Below, in pieces: positions 18,018 through 27,281 of a DNA stretch of 60,190 bases. The notes beneath the pieces are model-generated. The model saw only the letters and a program-made list of their open reading frames with translations, did not search any database and had not been told where the DNA came from. Within the stretch, counting starts at the first letter, position 1. The number at the start of each line of letters is the position of its first letter. The DNA is from CALAMD01 sp035301025 (GTDB lineage: Bacteria; Bacillota; Bacilli; Bacillales; Amphibacillaceae), in assembly GCA_035301025.1 (NCBI GenBank), contig DATGUV010000021.1:1-60190 (forward strand), given 5' to 3'. Made by a program: the position numbers and the translations under genes.

Positions 18018-19011
18018 ATTACAACTCCGTTTTTTAGAACAATTATCGTATTTATTAACACATGGTTATCCATTACTTCGTGCACTAGAAGTACTCTCAT
18101 GGGAGAAAAACTTTCAGCCAATTGCTTTAGCAATGCAAACTACTTTAAAATCCGGAAAGTATATTGATGAAGCTTTTGATGATCAATCATTTGATTCTTC
18201 CATTTCTTCTTACTTATATTTTGTTCGACTTCATGGAGATTTGTCCACCCATATTACTTCTTGTGCAAATATGTATAAACGAAAACAAACGTACGAAAAA
18301 TCATTTAAGCGTGCAATCCGATACCCCTTATTTCTTTGTAGCTTTTTTGGTATTTTATTTATTTGTATCAAGCAATTTGTACTACCTTCTTTTGATGAGA
18401 TGCTTCAAGCAAATGGATCTTCTACAGCCGCTCATCTTATTTTACAAAGTATTGATATTCTCTTTTGGATTGGAGGTGTTTCCATTAGTCTAATTGTTTT
18501 ATTGATTCTGTTTTGGAAAACAAAACAAAAGACCATTCCAGTAGTCGCCCGTATCCGAATGTATCAAAAGCTCCCATTTTATCGCACTTACGTACGCCTA
18601 AACACTTCCCATCAACTAGCAACACATATGTCCACGTTATTTCAAAGTGGTTTAACCATTCAGGAAGTGTTGATGTATTTACAACAGCAGAAAAAGCTCC
18701 CCATATTGTCTTACTACGCAGCACATATTCAAAAGACTTTACATGCCGGTACCCATATAACGGAAGCATTAGATGAATTATACTTTATTGATACACACTT
18801 ATCCCAAATTTTTCGGCAAAACAAGGAGCTCCAGTCTTTAGAAAAAGATTTATTTATGTACGCCAAAATCGTTACCGAAGAACTACACAGAAAGTCTATG
18901 CAGATTATTACACTTATACAGCCTATCTTTTTTGGCGTGATCGCTATATTTATAATTAGTATGTATATCGCACTTATGTTACCAATGTTTCAAATGATAC
19001 AAACTACTTAA
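17992..19011 (+). CDS. comGB: Competence pilus membrane platform ComGB
   Basis: A GspF/PilC-type polytopic protein, 339 residues, that couples the ATPase to pilin insertion. Three hydrophobic segments are visible, near 112-132, 153-178 and 310-332, flanking two cytoplasmic GspF domains. ATG at 17992 is chosen; it overlaps the comGA end by 26 bases, and a longer frame upstream would bury half the comGA tail. Confidence 0.92.
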   Translation: MNKSPPTTELQLRFLEQLSYLLTHGYPLLRALEVLSWEKNFQPIALAMQTTLKSGKYIDEAFDDQSFDSSISSYLYFVRLHGDLSTHITSCANMYKRKQTYEKSFKRAIRYPLFLCSFFGILFICIKQFVLPSFDEMLQANGSSTAAHLILQSIDILFWIGGVSISLIVLLILFWKTKQKTIPVVARIRMYQKLPFYRTYVRLNTSHQLATHMSTLFQSGLTIQEVLMYLQQQKKLPILSYYAAHIQKTLHAGTHITEALDELYFIDTHLSQIFRQNKELQSLEKDLFMYAKIVTEELHRKSMQIITLIQPIFFGVIAIFIISMYIALMLPMFQMIQTT

Positions 19012-19027
19012 TAAGGAGAAGATTATT

Positions 19028-19345
19028 ATGTTTAAACAAGAAAACGGTTTTACGTTAATCGAAATGTTATTCGTGTTGATGATCATTTCGGTATTATTGA
19101 TTTTGATTATTCCAACATTCTCATCGAAAAGTTCAGGTGTCCATGATCAAGGATGCGAGGCCCTTGTGAAAGTTGTACAGGCGCAAGCAGATATGTATCA
19201 TTTAAATGAATCAAAAGTTCCTACATCATTGCAAGAACTTGTAAGTAAAGAATATATTTCAGATGAACAAACAAGTTGTTCCAATAATAAATCGTTAACG
19301 ATTACCCAGCAAGGAATTGTAACAATATCTAACACAGGTGATTAA
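19028..19345 (+). CDS. comGC: Major competence pseudopilin ComGC
   Basis: The main pilin of the transformation pilus. It has the prepilin signature NGFTLIEMLFVLMIISVLLI, cut between G and F by ComC, with Glu at +5. Two cysteines (C44 and C88) are placed for the intramolecular disulfide known in ComGC. Length 105 residues is typical. AAGGAG precedes the ATG. Confidence 0.96.
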   Translation: MFKQENGFTLIEMLFVLMIISVLLILIIPTFSSKSSGVHDQGCEALVKVVQAQADMYHLNESKVPTSLQELVSKEYISDEQTSCSNNKSLTITQQGIVTISNTGD

Positions 19346-19776
19346 TGGTGGATAAAAAGAATGGTTTTACCTTCATTGAATTGCTTCTTGTTCTTATGAT
19401 TACATCCATTTTCACTGTAATTGGTGGAAAAATATCGTTTAGCACGTTGGAAAAACAATATGAAAAACAGTTTTTTCATGTATTAACCGAAGATTTACGT
19501 TATATTCAAAACCTTGCATTGTCAGATGCTTATACTGAGGCTCGAATTACATTTAACCCGACATCTTACCGGGTCACGACGAATCAATCACATCCGAATT
19601 TTGATCGAAAATATCCATCCGGGTGGACGTTTGAAGAAAATGCATTTAATCGTATTATCTTTAATTCAAATGGCACATTACGCTCATCTGGGACTGTGCT
19701 TTTAAAAAGCAACTCGAAACAATATAAAGTTGTCTTTCCACTAGGCAAAGGATCTTATTATGTTTCAATCTCCTAA
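19345..19776 (+). CDS. comGD: Minor competence pseudopilin ComGD
   Basis: A 143-residue GspH-like minor pseudopilin with the cleavage motif NGFTFIELLLVLMITS. Its ATG overlaps the comGC stop in a TAATG arrangement; an adjacent GTG at 19348 is an alternative start. Order in the operon supports the name. Confidence 0.88.
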   Translation: MVDKKNGFTFIELLLVLMITSIFTVIGGKISFSTLEKQYEKQFFHVLTEDLRYIQNLALSDAYTEARITFNPTSYRVTTNQSHPNFDRKYPSGWTFEENAFNRIIFNSNGTLRSSGTVLLKSNSKQYKVVFPLGKGSYYVSIS

Positions 19777-20098
19777 AGGATTTACAATGATTGAAACAGT
19801 TGCCGCGACTACTACCCTTTTTTTAGCGCTTATTATTGTAATTCCATCTTTTATTCTTATTCAACAGGAAAGAAACGCTCTTTATAATGAAATAAACATT
19901 ATAAATCATTTAGAAACTACATTGACTCAACAAACATATGATGATGAAATATATTCAAATACTATGACGGACAACATTAATGGTATTTCAATTACATTAA
20001 CATTTACGGTAGAAAATGATCTGCAGAAAGGGTGTGTACAATGGGAAACCAATCAAAGAACAGAGAAGTCATTCTGTCTATACCGAAAGTATGAATAA
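19760..20098 (+). CDS. comGE: Minor competence pseudopilin ComGE
   Basis: A 112-residue prepilin-like protein with KGFTMIETVAATTTLFLAL at its N-terminus and one hydrophobic helix. It overlaps comGD by 17 bases. The name follows operon order; sequence conservation of ComGE is low across Bacillaceae. Confidence 0.82.
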   Translation: MFQSPKGFTMIETVAATTTLFLALIIVIPSFILIQQERNALYNEINIINHLETTLTQQTYDDEIYSNTMTDNINGISITLTFTVENDLQKGCVQWETNQRTEKSFCLYRKYE

Positions 20099-20498
20099 TA
20101 CAAAGGGCTTCACTCTGCTTTCCGCCCTTTTTTCATTATCAGTATTGATTATGATTCTCCCCCTTTTAAGTATGTCGTTAAAGCTAGTTCAACAGGATCC
20201 CCACGAATATACGATTGACGTCCACCATTTTTTCATTTTTTTACGTAATGATATCATTCAAGCAACAGAAGTTGAATCTACAAATCATTCATTAACATTA
20301 CGACTAGGTTCAAACGTTGATGCAACATATCAGCTATACGGAACAGTGATTCGTAGACAAGTACAAAACAAAGGACATGAAATCTATATAAGGAATGTGC
20401 AATCCCTAGGCTTCCAACAAACAGATCATAGAATAAATATAGAGGTAACTACGACAAATGGAGAAAAATATGAAAAGGAATTTCAACTGTATGAATAA
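20091..20498 (+). CDS. comGF: Minor competence pseudopilin ComGF
   Basis: A 135-residue protein with an N-terminal KGFTLLSALFSLSVLIMI helix, lacking the Glu at +5 as many ComGF proteins do, followed by the ComGF domain with FFIFLRNDI and a beta-rich C-terminus. It starts 8 bases inside comGE, with only a weak ribosome binding site, so coupling is likely. Confidence 0.85.
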   Translation: MNNTKGFTLLSALFSLSVLIMILPLLSMSLKLVQQDPHEYTIDVHHFFIFLRNDIIQATEVESTNHSLTLRLGSNVDATYQLYGTVIRRQVQNKGHEIYIRNVQSLGFQQTDHRINIEVTTTNGEKYEKEFQLYE

Positions 20499-20865
20499 CC
20501 AAAAAGGATTTGTTTTTCCTTTTATCGTAATCACTGTAATGATTTTGTTTTTAGTTCTTCTAACAATCATTTCACGATTTAAACATGAAATCACAATGAC
20601 AGAAAACATTCAAGATCATTATATATTTGAATCATTATTTGCCCTAGCGGAACATCATAAAGAAACAAGTTTCTCTAGTGGAAATGATCTTCCTGATCCA
20701 AAAATATACCAGTTCCCTCAAGGGGATGTTGCAATTACGTATACGTCAGCACATACACAATTTACGATTCAGTATACAATGACATTAAATAATGGGAAGG
20801 AATACTCTGTATATCAATCATATCATTGGGAAAACATATTGGATAATGACCCTATTCACGATTAA
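20491..20865 (+). CDS. comGG: Competence protein ComGG
   Basis: A 124-residue minor pilus protein with the N-terminal membrane helix GFVFPFIVITVMILFLVLL. AAAGGAA precedes the ATG at 20491; two in-frame upstream ATGs exist but lack a good site. It overlaps comGF by 8 bases. It is the last gene of comG; no clear terminator follows in 20866-20922. Confidence 0.82.
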   Translation: MNNQKGFVFPFIVITVMILFLVLLTIISRFKHEITMTENIQDHYIFESLFALAEHHKETSFSSGNDLPDPKIYQFPQGDVAITYTSAHTQFTIQYTMTLNNGKEYSVYQSYHWENILDNDPIHD

Positions 20866-20922
20866 AATCGTCTACATGTAAGACACAATTAAGGAATCCA
20901 TAGGTTCAAAACAGATGTTTTA

Positions 20923-20951
20923 TTTACTTTCATGGAAATCTCGTTTATAAT
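20923..20951 (+). promoter_or_regulatory. yqgY promoter
   Basis: TTTACT (20923-20928), a 17-base spacer and TATAAT (20946-20951), 39 bases before the ATG. Confidence 0.6.
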
Positions 20952-20990
20952 GAAAAATGATAAGGCTACAAGAAGGAGGGGGAAAATAGC

Positions 20991-21233
20991 ATGGACCGTA
21001 TGTTTCGTGTGCTTGGCTTTTGGACAGGAATCTTTGCCGTCTTATTTTATGCCGGAGATATGGAAATACCTGCACTATTATTCCTAGTTCAAACTGCATT
21101 TTTCCTTACAGTAAGTTATTTAAAATTATCTGAACGTATGTATATGTATTTGTTCGGAGCTTATTTAACAATCTTTATGATTGGCTTCACATGGTACTCA
21201 GAATTCATTCTTGTACCTGGCTTTGGAAGTTAA
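20991..21233 (+). CDS. yqgY: YqgY, DUF2626 membrane protein
   Basis: An 80-residue protein with two or three hydrophobic helices (about 7-22, 26-43 and 51-68) and the conserved start MDRMFRVLGFWTGIFAV, which I associate with DUF2626/YqgY. A strong AAGGAGGGGG site precedes the ATG. Function is unknown. It has its own promoter and terminator and so appears monocistronic. Confidence 0.8.
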   Translation: MDRMFRVLGFWTGIFAVLFYAGDMEIPALLFLVQTAFFLTVSYLKLSERMYMYLFGAYLTIFMIGFTWYSEFILVPGFGS

Positions 21234-21235
21234 AC

Positions 21236-21273
21236 AAAAAACCTGTACACATTACATGTAGTACAGGTTTTTT
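21236..21273. terminator. Bidirectional terminator between yqgY and yqgX
   Basis: Arms AAAAAACCTGTAC (21236-21248) and GTACAGGTTTTTT (21261-21273) with a 12-base loop between convergent genes. Confidence 0.9.
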
Positions 21274-21276
21274 GTT

Positions 21277-21906
21277 CTAATCTTTTGGTGAAACATATGG
21301 ATTATTCATTTTTTCAAACCCAATAGTGGTCGGATTTCCGTGCCCAGGATATACCGTATATGATTCATTCAGAGGATAAATTTTATTTTGAATGCTTTCA
21401 ATTAATTGTTGTGTATTGCCACCGAATAAATCAGTACGACCTATTCCTAGTTGAAATAAAGCATCACCACTTATAATAATTTCATCCTTTTCAAAAACAA
21501 TTGTTACACTACCAGGTGAATGTCCAGGAGTATGATATACGTGAAAGGAAAATGAGCCAATCGTCATCTTACCTTCAACAAGTTCAGCTTCTGGTGGTGC
21601 CGTTGTAATGGGTGTTCTAGGAAAACGTCCTGATCCATTATACAGGGGTTCTGTTAACCAGTCTGTTTCCTCATGGTGCAAATAAACCGGAAGCATATAT
21701 TTCTTTCGTAAGTCATCAACTGCACCTATATGATCAAAATGTGCATGTGTTAATACAATCGCTTCAGGCTCTAACTGGTTTTCAGACAAGTATGCTACGA
21801 CTTTTTCTGATTCATCCCCTGGATCAACAATCAATGCCTTTCCACTTTTATGTAAAATATAACAATTTGTTCCTAATGCCCCAAGTGGCATACCAGTGAT
21901 ATTCAA
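21277..21906 (-). CDS. yqgX: Metallo-beta-lactamase fold hydrolase YqgX (glyoxalase II-like)
   Basis: A 209-residue cytoplasmic hydrolase with the binuclear zinc motif THAHFDHIG near 53-61, a further ligand in HTPGHSPGS near 129, ISGDALF near 148 and YPGHGNPT near 188. This pattern fits short glyoxalase II-like thioester hydrolases. It starts at TTG with AAGGAG upstream. The true substrate is not evident. Confidence 0.88.
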   Translation of the reverse strand: MNITGMPLGALGTNCYILHKSGKALIVDPGDESEKVVAYLSENQLEPEAIVLTHAHFDHIGAVDDLRKKYMLPVYLHHEETDWLTEPLYNGSGRFPRTPITTAPPEAELVEGKMTIGSFSFHVYHTPGHSPGSVTIVFEKDEIIISGDALFQLGIGRTDLFGGNTQQLIESIQNKIYPLNESYTVYPGHGNPTTIGFEKMNNPYVSPKD

Positions 21907-22065
21907 ATAAATCGGCTCCTTCCAACTTAGTACAGCTATTTTATGATGTTTAACTCGACAAATTTGTTTATTTGCTATAATATAAAATAGGAACTAGTTA
22001 GTTACATAATAATATAAATGTAATCCTAATATCAATGAAAATGAGAACTTGAGGAGGACAAACAG

Positions 22066-22242
22066 ATGGTTTTAGCGATTATTTTACTAGTTGTTGCAAT
22101 TGTGTCAGTTATTTCAGTGATTCGTCAATTGAGATTTAAAAACATACTTGCACTAGGATTTTCTGCAGTTTCAGCACTTACTTTTGGTTTCTTTTCAATC
22201 GCAACAATTTTTTGCCATTTTTCTTCTACATGTGGATCATAA
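22066..22242 (+). CDS. yqgW: YqgW, DUF2759 small membrane protein
   Basis: A 58-residue protein with two hydrophobic helices (about 2-17 and 28-50) joined by RQLRFKN, preceded by GAGGAGGA. The helix-loop-helix and KNxLALGFSAxSxLxFGFF pattern matches DUF2759/YqgW, which lies beside yqgX in B. subtilis. Function unknown. Confidence 0.75.
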   Translation: MVLAIILLVVAIVSVISVIRQLRFKNILALGFSAVSALTFGFFSIATIFCHFSSTCGS

Positions 22243-22381
22243 TGTGAGACACGGGCGAAATGCATACATGAGTTAGGAATGGATTGCTTTAAAATCCTGC
22301 ACTACTATAAAACTGCTATGAATGGGAGAAATCCACTTCTTATTGATTTAAACAACATTTCCTCGTGATACATAACCAAAT

Positions 22382-22419
22382 AAAAAAAGCTAGCTCATAA
22401 AAATGAGCTAGCTTTTTTT
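22382..22419. terminator. Terminator after ltaS
   Basis: A perfect 17-bp stem (22382-22398 with 22403-22419), a 4-base loop and A7/T7 flanks. The right arm touches the ltaS stop codon; it may also stop yqgW transcripts. Confidence 0.92.
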
Positions 22420-24319
22420 ATTTCTCTTCTGGATCAAATTCTACAAATCTGAATAAATCTCCATATATGATTTGATCCGAGTATTTTAATTCCTCTTCAA
22501 TTGAATCTTTTATCGGTGAACAAACATTGTCTTCATTTAATTCATCACCTTCAGAAGCTAATACTTCTCCTGTTATACGGTCGTAACAAATGCCACTCGT
22601 TGAAACATAATCATCACTGACAAAGTCACCATTTCTCATCCCAATATACCCTTTACGGTCATTATGGAATAAGTCATTACCAAAGTAAATGTCATCTGAC
22701 GTGTCAATACCGACTAGGTGTAGCAATGTTGGTTTTATATCAATTTGACCAGCCACTTCATCCATCATCTCCCCTTCTCCATGTCCAGGGATATGAATTA
22801 AGAATGGTACTCTTTGCAATTGAATGTAGTCATAAGGAGTAATTTCTTCTTTATCCAAATACATACTCATCGCTTTATTATGACTTGCACTTATACCATC
22901 ATGGTCACCCATAATTACGATAATTGAATCTTCATATAAACCTGCATTTTTCAAATGCGCGAAAAACTCCTCAATTGCTTCATCCATATATCTCACAGTT
23001 GGGAAGTAACTGTTTAGTGTGTTTGAGTTCGAATCATAGCGATCAATCGACATATCCTCTTCATCTAACTCAAATGGGAAATGATTCGTTAAAGTAATAA
23101 ATTTTGAATAAAAAGGTTGTTCTAGAGATTGTAAATATGGAATCGATTGTTCAAAAAATTCTTTATCCTTTAATCCCCATCCAATAGAATTCTCATCCGT
23201 TATTTCATAAGATTCTACGTCAAAGAATGTATCAATTTGCAAACTATCATAAATTTGATCCCTATTCCAAAAGCTTTTGTTATTTGCATGGAATACGGCA
23301 GATTCATAGTTTTTTTCCTCTAACATTTCAGGCATCGCATGATATTCATTATTACCGTGGGTAAAGAAAACAGCACCACGAGATGATGGGTAAAGTGAGT
23401 TTTCTGTAATAAATTCAGAGTCTGATGTTTTACCCTGTTGTGTTTGGTGATAAAAGTTTTCAAAGTAATACGTATCTTCATCTCTAATTAAATCATTTAG
23501 AAATGGTGTGATTGTTTGTCCATTTACCTCATTATCAATTACGAATGATTGAAGGGACTCTGCAGAGATAAATATAATGTTTCTATCCTCAGCGATTCCA
23601 AATAGCTCAGACGTTTCATTTCCTCGAACTTCATCTTGAATAAATTGTTCAATATCTGGTAATTCATTGCCATCAGCAAATACTCGTTGAGTTTTTACTT
23701 TTGAGTGAACTGCAATGTCGTATACGTGATAATTAAAAAGTCCAATATTTTTCACTAAATATTCTCGGTCAAAAGCACGTGTAAAGAGCTGTGGACGTTC
23801 CATTTCTGCTAAGAAAAAGTTTCCTGTTAATAAAACTAATGACATTGCCAGGGCAAATACTTTTCCACTTCGTTCATATTCAACAGCAACCTGATCCTCA
23901 AATCTCTTACTAATATACCAAATTACAATTACATCAATAAAGAAGATAATATCATACCACTCTATTAATGTTAGTATGCTTGTGCCAAGATCAGCAGCAT
24001 TACTTGTTTGGAATAATTGTGGAACGGTTATAAAATCTGTGAATGAACGATAAAACACTAAGTTGAAATAAATAATGATAGAACCAATCAATGCTGAGTA
24101 TCGTATAAACTTCATTTGTCTAGACTGTTTTGAAAACCAAACACTGATGGCAAAAAACAGAAAAGCAGAAACAAATGGGTTTACGAATAAAATAAACTCC
24201 TGCATCATATTGTCTAATTCAATTGAAAATGCAAATCGGTATACAAGATAGGTTTTTAATCCAAATAATATACTCGCAATTACATATAGAGGTAAGTTTG
24301 CTCGTTTATTATTGTTCAT
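22418..24319 (-). CDS. ltaS: Lipoteichoic acid synthase (LtaS family)
   Basis: Polymerises glycerol phosphate from phosphatidylglycerol on the outer leaflet. The 633-residue protein has five N-terminal membrane helices (within residues 8-180), then an extracellular sulfatase-like domain. The nucleophile threonine lies in QQGKTSDSEF near residue 300; metal ligands occur in ISAESLQSF and MGDHDGIS. A signal-peptidase-like linker precedes the domain. B. subtilis YqgS lies at the same place, so this may be one of several paralogues. A 26-bp palindrome lies in its leader. Confidence 0.93.
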   Translation of the reverse strand: MNNNKRANLPLYVIASILFGLKTYLVYRFAFSIELDNMMQEFILFVNPFVSAFLFFAISVWFSKQSRQMKFIRYSALIGSIIIYFNLVFYRSFTDFITVPQLFQTSNAADLGTSILTLIEWYDIIFFIDVIVIWYISKRFEDQVAVEYERSGKVFALAMSLVLLTGNFFLAEMERPQLFTRAFDREYLVKNIGLFNYHVYDIAVHSKVKTQRVFADGNELPDIEQFIQDEVRGNETSELFGIAEDRNIIFISAESLQSFVIDNEVNGQTITPFLNDLIRDEDTYYFENFYHQTQQGKTSDSEFITENSLYPSSRGAVFFTHGNNEYHAMPEMLEEKNYESAVFHANNKSFWNRDQIYDSLQIDTFFDVESYEITDENSIGWGLKDKEFFEQSIPYLQSLEQPFYSKFITLTNHFPFELDEEDMSIDRYDSNSNTLNSYFPTVRYMDEAIEEFFAHLKNAGLYEDSIIVIMGDHDGISASHNKAMSMYLDKEEITPYDYIQLQRVPFLIHIPGHGEGEMMDEVAGQIDIKPTLLHLVGIDTSDDIYFGNDLFHNDRKGYIGMRNGDFVSDDYVSTSGICYDRITGEVLASEGDELNEDNVCSPIKDSIEEELKYSDQIIYGDLFRFVEFDPEEK

Positions 24320-24341
24320 CTTTTTTCCTCCTATATCATAC

Positions 24342-24367
24342 GTTATTCATTCAATTGAATGAATAAC
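24342..24367. promoter_or_regulatory. Perfect 26-bp palindrome in the ltaS leader
   Basis: The left half is GTTATTCATTCAA and the right half its exact complement. It lies 23 bases before the ltaS ATG, just upstream of the ribosome binding site AGGAGG, and downstream of a TATACT -10 like sequence. It could be a repressor operator or an mRNA hairpin. Confidence 0.55.
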
Positions 24368-24518
24368 AGTAACAAACAGGTTCATTTTTAGTATAACATG
24401 TTTAAAACCATTACTTTTTTGTTCAAAAATTGTTTGTTCCAATTATAAAACCTTCGTACGTATATTAGACGTTATAGAATTGAAAAGGTTACAACTCTAT
24501 ACTTATTTTCTGAAATGA

Positions 24519-24716
24519 TTATTTAGTACGTAATTGTCTCTTTTCTCTACGGATGAGCAATTGTGCTTGAATAAAGTCTTTTTCAGGAACAATTTTAGCG
24601 TCGTATAATTCCTCTAATTCCATTTCCATCAAATCTAAATCGGCATCGCGATTTCCTGTGTAAATAAAAATGTGATATTTTTTTAATAATTGCAAGACGT
24701 CGTACATATTCTTCAT
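24519..24716 (-). CDS. yqgQ: YqgQ family protein (DUF910)
   Basis: A 65-residue all-helical protein, MKNMYDVLQLLKKYHIFIY, with conserved RDADLDLMEMELEELYD. The pattern matches YqgQ, a three-helix bundle suggested to bind nucleic acid. In B. subtilis it precedes glcK; here glcK is absent from the neighbourhood. Confidence 0.85.
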   Translation of the reverse strand: MKNMYDVLQLLKKYHIFIYTGNRDADLDLMEMELEELYDAKIVPEKDFIQAQLLIRREKRQLRTK

Positions 24717-24857
24717 TATTCATCACCGACTTATATTATATCAAATTATACTACGTTGACCTAAGATTTTACAATTACGTAATGATTACATTCATATTTC
24801 GAATGTAGAAGCATACAGTCATGTAGGACAAGTATTGTTACATGAAAGGGGATGCTT

Positions 24858-25652
24858 ATGAAATCTTTGTACATTTTTATGTTTGTCCTATGTGTTTCGA
24901 TATTTAGTTTCATTGCACATTCACAAAATAGTGTGCCTGTCATTACTTATTTTCCGCCAAATGATCACATTTATTTTACGAATACTACAAATTCATTACT
25001 ATATACTAACAATACACTTTCATGGAATGTATCCTCATCTACAAATAAAAAAACGTATGTAAGACAAGATGTATCCCTTCTATATAAAGATGGATTATTC
25101 GAAGGTTATATGAATATATGGAAAAACCCGGGAAAACAACTTCAAATCCATAAAGATTTTCCATATCCTCAATCAGGTTTTTATGAAAGCATCTCTGTTC
25201 ACTATAGTGAATTTCATCGTGAGCAAGAGATTTTTAGCACTGCAGAAATGAATGGTGTATCTTTACAACTAGATTGTAAAAAACAATCATGTACTGAAAT
25301 TGACTTGGAAAACTTTTCATTTACGAACCAAACGTCACCCATTCAAACACATTGGAGGGAATTAATGACCTATTTTAACGTGGAAAAGGAGGAATACACT
25401 TCCATTGCTTTATCCGCATTGGAAACATATGCACACACTCCTCTTCCTTCTTTTACACAAGAGGAAACAGATGCAATTATCCTTCATTTATGGGAAGGTT
25501 TATATGCGAATTATGTAGTTGGAATCATGGAAACAAGCGAACAAAAAAGAGCACATTACATGCCCTTAGTATTGTTTAATCATGATGAAATTAAAATACT
25601 TTATGAAATCAACGGAAAAAAAGAACAATTGATTCAAAAAATTTCTCATTAG
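24858..25652 (+). CDS. Unrecognised exported protein
   Basis: A 264-residue protein with an N-terminal signal peptide or anchor (MKSLYIFMFVLCVSIFSFIAHSQ). The rest is hydrophilic, beginning with an Asn/Thr-rich stretch near 38-60, and has one cysteine pair (C135 and C140, in DCKKQSCTE) that could form a disulfide outside the cell. I recognise no domain. ATG at 24858 is chosen because GAAAGGGG precedes it at 6 bases. It stands alone on the plus strand, convergent with the rhomboid gene and ending one base before it, where B. subtilis has glcK. Confidence 0.7.
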   Translation: MKSLYIFMFVLCVSIFSFIAHSQNSVPVITYFPPNDHIYFTNTTNSLLYTNNTLSWNVSSSTNKKTYVRQDVSLLYKDGLFEGYMNIWKNPGKQLQIHKDFPYPQSGFYESISVHYSEFHREQEIFSTAEMNGVSLQLDCKKQSCTEIDLENFSFTNQTSPIQTHWRELMTYFNVEKEEYTSIALSALETYAHTPLPSFTQEETDAIILHLWEGLYANYVVGIMETSEQKRAHYMPLVLFNHDEIKILYEINGKKEQLIQKISH

Positions 25653-27191
25653 TTATTCTACGATACGGTTATACAATTCTTCGATATCTTCATTTTCCGG
25701 TTGTAACTCATACGCTTTTGTCACACGTTCAATTGCTAAATCTTCCTCCCCTACCTCTAAATGAAGCAAGGCTAAATTGTAATATGCTTCAGGTATCATC
25801 GTATCTTCTAGTATAATAACTTCTTCTAGATCCTCTTGTGCTTTATCAAATTCATACATCATAATATATGCATATGACCGCTGGAATAACAACTGTGCAG
25901 CATGAGTATCACCTTTAGAAAGCAAATTTGTCGTACGGTCAATGACTTCATCAAATTCTCGTGCTTCCTGCATGCGTTCAATTTCATTTAGTTCATACAA
26001 CGTTATGTTTGATTCATTGTTAAATGCAAACCATAAAAGTCCACTTAATCCAATAATAGTTGCTAGCATTCCAAGGGCTCGTATATTAGTATTCTTTTGA
26101 TTAGGTAATTGAATGATGGCTGCAGCTAAAAATCCTGTAATCAATCCACCAACATGGGCACTGTTATCTACCATAGGAACCGTAAATCCAAAGACTAAAT
26201 TTAATACGATAATCACTAGTATGCTTGAACCCATTGTTTGAAAAAATAACCTTTTATGAATAAGACCGAAATAAAGAAGTACCCCAAACATTCCAAAGAT
26301 AGCGCCTGATGCACCAGCTGAAATGCTACTAGAAAATGCAAAACTAGCTGTTCCCGCACCAATTCCAGCAAACATATACATACATAAAAATCGTTTAGAA
26401 CCAAATATTTGTTCTACCGCAATTCCTAAATAATAAAGAGCCAACATATTCATTGCTAAATGAAAGAAACCAATATGCATAAACATGGATGTTATTATTC
26501 TCCACCATTCACCTTCCATAATAAGTGGATTATATTTCGCTCCATATTGTATAAGTGTTTCAGTATCTGTACTTCCTCCATTAAATTCAACTACGAAAAA
26601 GTAAAACACATTTAATGCAATGAGGATATATACGAGTTTTGGTTTACCAAAAAATAAGATCTTACGTATGTGTTCTTGTTGTCTCTTTATACTTGTATGT
26701 AATTCTCTTTTATATGCATGCACAAAGGCCTCCTGCTCATGTACTGTAGTAGCAGGAATGTTCTTTAATTCCTCATGCTGAATATTTCTTGCTAATCGAT
26801 GCAGTTCTTCTTTTCCATTTTCTTCATCCATGTAATACATTTTCATTGAAACGTTTTTCTTTTTTCTAAAACGAACGGGTTCTTTTAACATTTCCCAAGT
26901 ATCCACAGGTGGGTATGTAGAAATGTATACATTATGGATATTAATTTCTTTACCTTTAATTCGACGTTGTAAAGTTTCAAAAGTATGAAGAGTTCGAGCC
27001 ATATCTGACTTCAATTCATTCTTCCAATTAAATCCGCGATTGCTTAATCGAATAACCGTTGTTCTTCTCTGTTTTGATTTTTGTAACCACAGTTCATCCG
27101 TTTGACGATTGATATGTACCACTTCATATTTGTCTTCATTTATAAGTTTTTGTGCAAGTGTATATAATGTATATAGTTCTGATATGTACAA
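25653..27191 (-). CDS. gluP: Rhomboid intramembrane serine protease with TPR tail (GluP/YqgP)
   Basis: A 512-residue protein with a soluble N-domain of about 180 residues, a rhomboid core of six or seven helices (about 180-375) and C-terminal TPR-like repeats (about 395-510). The catalytic serine is in GASGAIFG and the histidine in NSAHVGGL; the HIGFFHLAMNMLALYYLG loop is typical. In B. subtilis YqgP cleaves the magnesium transporter MgtE and works with FtsH. It starts at TTG with GAGGGGG upstream. Confidence 0.93.
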   Translation of the reverse strand: MYISELYTLYTLAQKLINEDKYEVVHINRQTDELWLQKSKQRRTTVIRLSNRGFNWKNELKSDMARTLHTFETLQRRIKGKEINIHNVYISTYPPVDTWEMLKEPVRFRKKKNVSMKMYYMDEENGKEELHRLARNIQHEELKNIPATTVHEQEAFVHAYKRELHTSIKRQQEHIRKILFFGKPKLVYILIALNVFYFFVVEFNGGSTDTETLIQYGAKYNPLIMEGEWWRIITSMFMHIGFFHLAMNMLALYYLGIAVEQIFGSKRFLCMYMFAGIGAGTASFAFSSSISAGASGAIFGMFGVLLYFGLIHKRLFFQTMGSSILVIIVLNLVFGFTVPMVDNSAHVGGLITGFLAAAIIQLPNQKNTNIRALGMLATIIGLSGLLWFAFNNESNITLYELNEIERMQEAREFDEVIDRTTNLLSKGDTHAAQLLFQRSYAYIMMYEFDKAQEDLEEVIILEDTMIPEAYYNLALLHLEVGEEDLAIERVTKAYELQPENEDIEELYNRIVE

Positions 27192-27252
27192 GGATATTCC
27201 CCCTCAGAATACTATCATAGCAAATTTTTAATCATTTGTATGATAATATAAA

Positions 27253-27281
27253 AAAGAAGTTGCATATACAACCTCTTTTTA
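27253..27281 (-). terminator. Terminator after the small ORF at 27279
   Basis: Minus-strand arms AAGAGGTTG and CAACTTCTT with a 6-base loop, followed by a T run. Confidence 0.75.
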
